Shown here: piece after piece, positions 27,501-36,500 of the stretch | Layout of the letters: each line of letters opens with the position of its first letter | Numbering within the stretch: position 1 is the stretch's first letter | Source: Lamellibrachia columna | Lineage: Eukaryota; Annelida; Polychaeta; Sabellida; Siboglinidae | Length of the DNA stretch: 64,000 nt | Direction: 5' to 3' | NCBI GenBank assembly: GCA_963662155.1 | Contig: OY759272.1 | Location: forward strand, 47,893,899 to 47,957,898 | Program-made: the position numbers and the translations under genes | Notes under the pieces: generated by a model | Databases searched by the model: none | Told to the model about the DNA's origin: nothing | Seen by the model: the letters and a program-made list of their open reading frames with translations, nothing else

Positions 27501-30500
27501 GACAGACAACCACAGAGGGAGCTTACCTGGAAGACAAAGAAAGGAGACAGACAACCACAGAGGGAGCTTACCTGGAAGACAAAGAAAGGAGACAGACAAC
27601 CACAGAGGGAGCTTACCTGGAAGACAAAGAAAGGAGACAGACAACCACAGAGGGAGCTTACCTGGAAGACAAAGAAAGGAGACAGACAACCACAGAGGGA
27701 GCTTACCTGGAAGACAAAGAAAGGAGACAGACAACCACAAAGGGAGCTTACCTGGAAGACAAAGAAAGGAGACAGACAACCACAGAGGGAGCTTACCTGG
27801 AAGACAAAGAAAGGAGACAGACAACCAGAGGGAGCTTACCTGGAAGACAAAAAAAGTAGACAACCACAAATGGAGCTTACCTGGAAGACAAAGAAAGGAG
27901 ACAGGCAACCACAAAGGGAGCTTACCTGGAAGACAAAAAAGGAGACAACCACAAAGGGAGCTTACCTGGAAGACAAAGAAAGGAGACAGACAACCAGAGG
28001 GAGCTTACCTGGAAGACAAAAAAAGTAGACAACCACAAAGGGAGCTTACCTGGAAGACAAAGAAAGGAGACAGGCAACCACAAAGGGAGCTTACCTGGAA
28101 GACAAAAAAGGAGACAACCACAAAGGGAGCTTACCTGGAAGACAAAGAAAGGAGACAGACAACCACAAAGGGAGCTTACCTGGAAGACAAATAAAGGAGA
28201 CAGACAACCACAAAGGGAGCTTACCTGGAAGACAAAGAAAGGAGACAGACAACCACAAAGGGAGCTTACCTGGAAGACAAAAAAAGGAGACAACCACATA
28301 GGGAGCTTACCTGGAAGACAAAGAATGGAGCCGTGGCCCTCTCCTTGAACAGCTCTGCAAACTGTGGGATATCAAGCACCATGCTGCAACAACAAGGCAG
28401 TATGTGAGTCTAAGCTACAGCTAACTACACTGAACAATACAAGGGTGCTATCAACGATCTTTAATGAAATTGTATTAGCAACAATAAAGAAATTGTTGGG
28501 TGTTTTTCATAACTAACAATAAGTAGATCAGGAATGACTTGCACGCTGGTAACAGTTGGCAAAAAGTAGATACAATTCCAGGTTGACAGTGGGGCTGTTG
28601 CTAGTAGATGTATACGCTAGAAATATAACTAAGTAAGCATCAGTAAACTGGTCGCTGTCGACCCTATTATAACTATGTAATGATTGTAATATATTCATGT
28701 GTAGATTATATTACAGTAATAAACAGACATATACAGTTGGACAACAATATTATTAATTAATAATAATAAATGTTCACATTAAGTGGTGTGTAGTACTGAG
28801 ATAATACATACATGTAATGATGCCAGGCACCGGTAATAGTAGCACATGTATTAGAAGGAACATTAGATGTGTGCACAACAAGACAGGGTGGAAAGGATCA
28901 AAGTTAAGCTAGAGCAGCATCCCCTTATAACACGTGCATTTGGTGATGGGATGGGACAAAACTTTTTAAGTTGGGTTTATTTTGAATGCTAGGCAGAATT
29001 ACATTCCAGATCAAAGCAAATCTTTCCTACCAACCTACCCTAAAAATTTAGAGCATGAAACAGTAAAGATCATTCTGATCAGACCTGGGGTCGAAGTACT
29101 CGGTACTCGTGTAGATTTTTTTTAAACTCGTACTCGTCCTTATACTCGTAGAAATTATGGTCATGTACTCATACTCATGTTCAATGTACTCAGATGTTAC
29201 GAGTACATTACAAGTACATCTGAGTATTTTTTCAATATGATATTGTGAAAATTATTTAATTTCTTATTTTATCAAATCATTGACAACTACAACAATAATT
29301 TCAAAAAGTATGGTAGCAAATTGTATTACCTGCATATGTATGTAAAAATAATTGTATGTTCTTACATGCATATCAAAGTCCTATGTTTTCTAATATGGGA
29401 TCGTTAAAAACACTTTCATTACGTCAATTCTATTGCAACAACCATGATATTAATTGCAATGTAATAGCCTTTGATTTGTAATAATAATTATTGTTACATT
29501 TAGTAGGTGGTTTAATTTTTACTTGGTATTGGTGAATTTTCACAAATTCACACTGTGGATCACTTTTCTGCACATTGAATGCACTGAAGCCACAAAGGCT
29601 TCGATTCAAAAGGCAGCATCTTTTGATTCTTTTCCCAGTCAGAAACCCTTAGTTCATATCCATAGTTGTACTAGTTACCAGTCCAGGCCACAATCCTTGT
29701 GTTTGTTTAATTAAGCCAGGAAGCCCAGAATGAAAGAGTCATTCATCAGTTGCCATAACATGCCTTTGTTGCTCTCACAAGTGACAGTGCTGAGTACTGC
29801 TAGCTGAGTCTTCTTCTGAAGATGTTTGGTGACTCAAGTCAGACAGTCTGCACCAGTATTGTCTGATGCCCATTTGTAGTGTTGTTACAGTACAAAGGGG
29901 ATATTGAGCCCTGGACACTGGCAGGTGCTAACCCACCCTCTCAGCAAACATTAGTTGTGGACTACAAGCCTGACAGTGCTCATTGATTCATATATTATAT
30001 ATATTTAATGGTTATATTTCTTCTTTTCTTTTCTTTTGTTATGCTGTGCTATAAAATGCATTTTGAAAAGTATTTTCAATTTAAATACATTTTAACCCAT
30101 ATTTAAATGCATACCCTGAACATTTGCATTTGAATGCAAATCGCACCTTTGGTCCCAAACATAAAGAGGTTTTTACAGTTTTCCTCATAAAAAGTCTGAT
30201 CAACTGCCATGGCATAGTCAACTCTTCCTGAATTATATAAATTAATTCACAGTGCTTAACAGTGTTTTATATTTACAATACATTATTATTACTATACACA
30301 GTTACTATATCATACAATATGTACTCGTACTCATGGAAATTTACTCATACTCAGCTTTGAGCAATGTACTCGTAATCAGCCATCACCAATGTACTCGTAC
30401 TTTACTCATGAAAATGTACTCGGCCCCACGTCTGATTCTGATAGGCCCAAGATAATAATGTCATGAAACATGCCTGTTTTTGCCATAGCTGTTGATTGAT

Positions 30501-33500
30501 GCCTTCACTGCCTCATCATCCATGTAGCCCTTCCACTCCATGTATTCCCCAACCGTCCAGTGCACTGGGAACTGGACGGCCTCAAAACGTTTCTTCTCTT
30601 CAGCATCATAAATATAGCGCATCTTTTGGAAGACGAACCAAATGTCAACGCTGCTTGTACTGGTGTCCTGTCAGAAAACAAATATATAATCATCACAATA
30701 AAAAGTAGCAGATAAACATTAATTACTAGCAGTTGGAATATCGTGCAAACAAACCTGATATTTTGTATGTTTGCAGCAATAGATGTAATAGAAAAGTAAT
30801 AGACTATTATCTATTACTTTAGGATCTATTACTATTACTTTTGAAAAAAGTTCCTCTATTACAAAAAAAATGCCTATTACAATTACATATTACTATTATT
30901 CCATGCATTTGCTTTGGAGAAACTCCCATAAAATTAATTCGGAATTTGAACTGAAAGATTTGGGCTGGAATTTGAATTTAAATAAATGAATTTAAAAAAA
31001 AAATTAACTGAATTGATTAAATTGAAAGGAATTTGAAATGGAATTGATTAAACTGAAAGGAATTCGAAATGGAATTAACCTCAGCCCTAGTAATAGTAGT
31101 GCAAGACACAAAATGACGGTCAAAGAAAATATTTCAACTAATTTCATTATTATTTAGCTATACATCAAGAGTGGGCATTTGGTAATGTTGAAAACTCACT
31201 TTTTTCTTGTATAGAGGGACAAGCTCTGAATAGCCATTGTTGGGAGTGGGATCGACCTTCACTAATGTCGCATCAAATGGGCTGCTGGCCTGAAAGCATT
31301 CAATACAACGAACACTGAGCCAACACAATCTAAACCACTGCAGAGTTTGCATCAAATCAATTTATACAAAACAGCATGGTTTAATGACTATACTTACCGT
31401 ATAATTCCCAATAGTAGCGCACTACCTAATAGACGCACACCCCCTTTTTGAGAAGTGAAACCATGCACAAGAACATAGATTTTCAGGAGTGAAGGCACTC
31501 TGAACGCAAATGACAGCAATACTGCTGCAGTTGGCGTCACCTTGCGGACAATATAAATAATTCATAGTGTGTTTTTAGCCACGACGTGGCACCACATTGT
31601 TATCACTACTGGCTGCTTTCACCAGATGTCTGTACTAGGACTAGCTTTTATTTATTTTATCGCTCACTCGTCGTCAGCAAAGCGTGAGTTTGAATTGTCT
31701 ATTTAATGATGCTCAAAGAATCGAGTGGTGGGCAGTTGACGTTGTCTGGAATTACAAAAACCGCAAACGAATGTGCTTTTACAATGTCTCGTGCGTTTTT
31801 GTAGTGTGTCAATCGAGTGTCATTTGGTTTGGTAGATGCATTGAAACTGCATCTTTGAAAAACAAACAATGCAACACCTCGTTGTAGGCCTACATTAAGT
31901 TTATTTAGCACCATCAAAACAATTCGAAGCACATGTAGATTGGACAACATACATCACACAAAACGAGCGTTAGTTATGAAACAGACCGGTGATCAATAGC
32001 ATGGTTCCCGAATCATTCCATAGAAGCGCCCCACATTCTTCTTATCGGTCACAGTGGCGCCACACTGCGGATTAGCTACCAGCCTGATTTCACACATAGC
32101 AACAGATAATGATTCGGGCCACGTTTAAGAACTATTAGACGCGCACCCACGCATTGCGCATCTGTAGGGAATAATACGATAATTATCTAATTCTCTTAAT
32201 TGTTCTATCTCAAAGTTAATCTAAGTTAATAATGGTATACTTTAATTTTTATTGAGCTGTACTATATTTACCATTAGACATTCTATAAAACGGGAATCTG
32301 ACAAACCCGAAATCATCTGATGAAAATCGTTATATTTTACCTTCAAATTGAATTGTTGGACCTGTTTAAATTACCATACCATGTATTCGATTTGTATGAA
32401 ACTTGATGCAATGATGGTACAGAGCCAGAGACCCCAGCAGCAAAGAGAATCATTGCTATACAGTAATAAACATATAAACATGAGCTACATTTAACAAGAT
32501 TGCCATCCAAGGCAAAGACCCAGATGGCAAGTGGACAAGGAAGCCATTGGCTTACAGAGAATCCTACTTTTTTTATCTGTGTATAACCCGCCCTCCTGAG
32601 ATATGTGTCAATCTTTTTTTTAAACATATTCATGATGCTACCATTTATACAATCTGTAGATAACTTGTTCCATAAAATCCATTTAATATAGGTAGGTCAA
32701 GACAAATATTATTTGTTGATATAGAGCCTTCAACCATACACCATTAGATAACTGATATAATACAGTGATATAAGCTTTGTGAATAAAAATATTTTGTAGA
32801 AGTCATTTGATACGTATGAATGTGGCATTTTTGTCGGACAGGTTCTAGGAGTAAACAGCACCAAAATTAGCTATTTTATAGACAGTTAGAAACTGTTTTT
32901 ATTCACAGCTCATAAACTGCTGAACATAGTACCATCAAACTTGGCAGATTGTACACTCATTGCATACAGATTATAAAAGTTAAGCTACACTTAATTTCAT
33001 AATCAAATAATTAATGATAATTTAATTTATAAATGGACAAAACTATGAGCGGTTGTGGTTATATTGTAAAATATATATATATTTTGTATTTATAAGTACC
33101 AATAATAATAGTACGTAATATATTAAGTATTAGTTAAATTAGAAGTATATAATATTTTACATAATTAATTTCTGAATTTCTTTGAACTGACTTTGAGAAC
33201 AAACAAGTGTGCTCTCACTCATAAAATGTTATTAAAATTAATGCATGTGTAATGATTAAATATCATAGAAACAAATTGTAACAACCACTTTTGTCCGTGT
33301 TTTACTTGTTTGGAATAAATAAAGACTTTTTAATTTTAAGCTGCTGTCAATTTATACTTGCTCGATGCACGGAAGCGGGAGGAACTTCAGATTGAAGCCG
33401 AACTTCTCCTCTTTCAAAACATCAGATTGGTTGTAATATGCTGCAGGAACACGTTGTGGAAACTAATTTATAAACACCAGGGGGTACCAGAAATGCGGAG

Positions 33501-36500
33501 ATTCAACCTTGCTCTACTCGGGCTCTGTGAAACTCGATGGACCCAGTCAGGACAACTGCGACTAACAACAGGAGAGATCATACTATACTCTGGACACGAG
33601 GAAGATGATGCCCCTCACTCAGAGGGGGTTGCCCTCTTATTGGGGAAGGAGGCACAGAGAGCACTTATTGGCTGGGAAGCCAGAGGACCGAGGTGCATAA
33701 CAGCACCCTTTAGAACAAAAGGATTAAAATGAACATAGTGCAGTGTTATGCTCCAACCAACGACAAGACTGATGAAACCAAAGATGAATTCTACAACCAA
33801 CTTCTTGATATCATGAGCAATTTAGGGGATAAAAACATCAACCTGATTATGGGGGATTTCAATGCAAAGATTGGAGCGGACAACCAAGGATATGAAAATG
33901 TGATAGGGGTGCATGGGCTGGGTGTGATGAATGACAATGGGGAGCGGTTTGCGAATGCCTGTGCAATAAACAACATTGTGATTGGGGGAAGTGTGTTCAC
34001 ACACAAAAGAATACATAAGGCGACATGGGTATCTGAAAATCAGATAGACCACATTGGCATAAACAAAATGTTCAGAAGATCGCTACAAGACGTGCGTGTG
34101 AAGAGAGGCACTGACGTCGCTTCTGATCACCACCTTGTAACAGCCAGGCTAAAACTTAAGCTAAGAAGAAATGGAGTAGAACAAGAAAGACGAAAGGCAA
34201 GATATAATGTGGATTTCCTGAAGGATCCAAGAACAGCAGAAGAATATAAAGTCGCATTAGCTAATAGATTCAAAGTCCTGCAAGAACTGTATGATGAAGA
34301 TGAGGGAGTAGACATCAACAGCCAATGGAGTCTCATCAAGGATGCAGTAAACACCACATGCGAAGAGATAATTGGCAGAAGGAAACCCCAACAGAAAGAC
34401 CGGATTTCAGTAGAAACAATGAGGAAAATACAGACCAGAAGAGAAAAGAAGGAGGCAGTCAACAGCAGCCGCACAAGGGCGGCAAAGGTAATAGCTCAGA
34501 AAGAGCACACAGCAGCAAATAGAGAGGTGAAGAAAAGTGTCAAAACAGACAAAAGGAACTTCGTGGAGGGACTTGCACAAGAGGCAGAAGAGGCAGAAGC
34601 TAGCAGGAACATGAAGCATTTCTACGATACAACAAGGAAGTTAGCTGGAAAGTTTAAGAAATCAGAGACAAAAATGGGAGCATCCTGATGGGGGCAGACA
34701 AACAGCTTAACAGATGGGCAGAGCATTTTGAAGAGCTGCTCAACAGACCAGCACCGCAGAATCAACCAGACATCCAACCAGCTGAGACAGATCTCCCAAT
34801 AGACTGTAACAAACCCACTAGAGAAGAGATAAAAAAAGGCAATCGCACATATGAAAAATGGGAAAGTAACTGGCCCTGATGGTATCCCTGCAGAAGCACT
34901 AAAGGCAGATGTAAATACTTCAGTAGAAATGCTGTACAGTCTTTTTGAGGAGATCTGGGAAAAAGAAGAAATTCCAGCAGAATGGAAAGAAGGTTACCTT
35001 ATCAAGATCCCCAAAAAAGGAGACCTGAGCCGCTGTGATAACTACAGAGGAATCACATTGTTGTCAGTACCTGGGAAGGTTCTAAACAGAATAATCCTAG
35101 AGAGGATGAAAGGCACAGTGGACCAAACTTTGCGTGAACAGCAAGCAGGCTTCAGGCAGGACAGATCGTGTACTGACCAGATTGCAACACTGCGAATCAT
35201 AGTGGAACAATCCATCGAGTGGAACTCATCCCTATACATCAATTTTGTTGATTACGAGAAAGCCTTTGACAGTGTGGACAGGGAGACACTCTGGAAAATG
35301 CTAAGACACGATGGGGTGCCCAAGAAACTAGTCAACATGATCAAAAACTCCTATGAGGGAATGTCATGCAGAGTTATTCATGAAGGTCAACTTACAAAGA
35401 ACTTTGAGGTTATGACGGGGGTGAGACAGGGATGCTTACTGTCACCATTCCTCTTCATTCTAGTCATAGACTGGGTCATGAAAACAGCAACCTAGGAGAA
35501 ACGAAACGGACTCCAGTGGACGATGCTGACCCAACTTTATGACCAGGACTGTGCGGATGACCTTGCACTCCTGTCTCACAGCCAGATGCAGATGCAGGAC
35601 AAAACAACAGAACTGGCATTGATTTCAGCGCGGGTTGGGTTGAAAATCAACAAAAGGAAAACAAAGATCCTGAGAACAAATGCTACTTGCGAAACACCAA
35701 TCATGCTTGAGGGAGAGACACTGGAAGAGGTTAAAGATTTCAGATATCTAGGCAGCATAGTGGATACGCATGGAGGGACAGAGGCTGACGTAAAGAAAAG
35801 GATCAGCAAAGCAAGGGTAGCTTTCCACCTGTTGAGAAATGTGTACCTTTGCTTTGCTGATCCTTTTCTTTACGTCAGCCTCTGTCCCTCCATGCGTCAA
35901 AGGTAATTGGAGAAACCACCAAAATACGCTTGTTTAACACAAATGTAAAGTCTGTGTTGCTGTACGGAGCGGAATCGTGGCGAATAAACAAGACCACGCT
36001 GATAAGGATTCAGACATTTGTCAACCATTGCCTGAGAAGAATTCTGCAAATACACTGGATGGACAGGGTGAGCAACAAAGACCTCTGGGATTGAACACAC
36101 CAAGCCCAAATAGAGATAGAGATCCTTAAGAGGAGATGGGGATGGCTTGGCCACACCTTGAGAAAGCCAATCACCAACATAACCAGACAGGCCCTGATGT
36201 GGAACCCCCAAGGCAAGAGAAAGAGGGGAAGACCAAAAAACACCTGGCGACGTGACCTCGAGGCAGACATCAAGCAAACAGGGAATGGCTGGCAACAACT
36301 GGAGAGGATTGCCCAAGACAGGAGGCGCTGGAGAAATGTTGTGGATGGCCTATGCTCCAGGAGGAGTTAAGGGCCTAAGTAAGTAAGGGGGTACCAGAAG
36401 ATGACTAAGTTCGGCAGTTGTGGAGATGTAAAATCGGGTTCATAAAAATGTCAACTTCAAATGTTAATGTCCTGAAAATAATGCTACAGAAACAAACAAA

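Noticed and set aside
26814..28194. Several long open frames on both strands
   Set aside because: Products of the 45-bp splice-border array; 45 is divisible by three.
31684..31887. 67-codon plus-strand frame
   Set aside because: It lies inside the MITE and shows no conserved motif.
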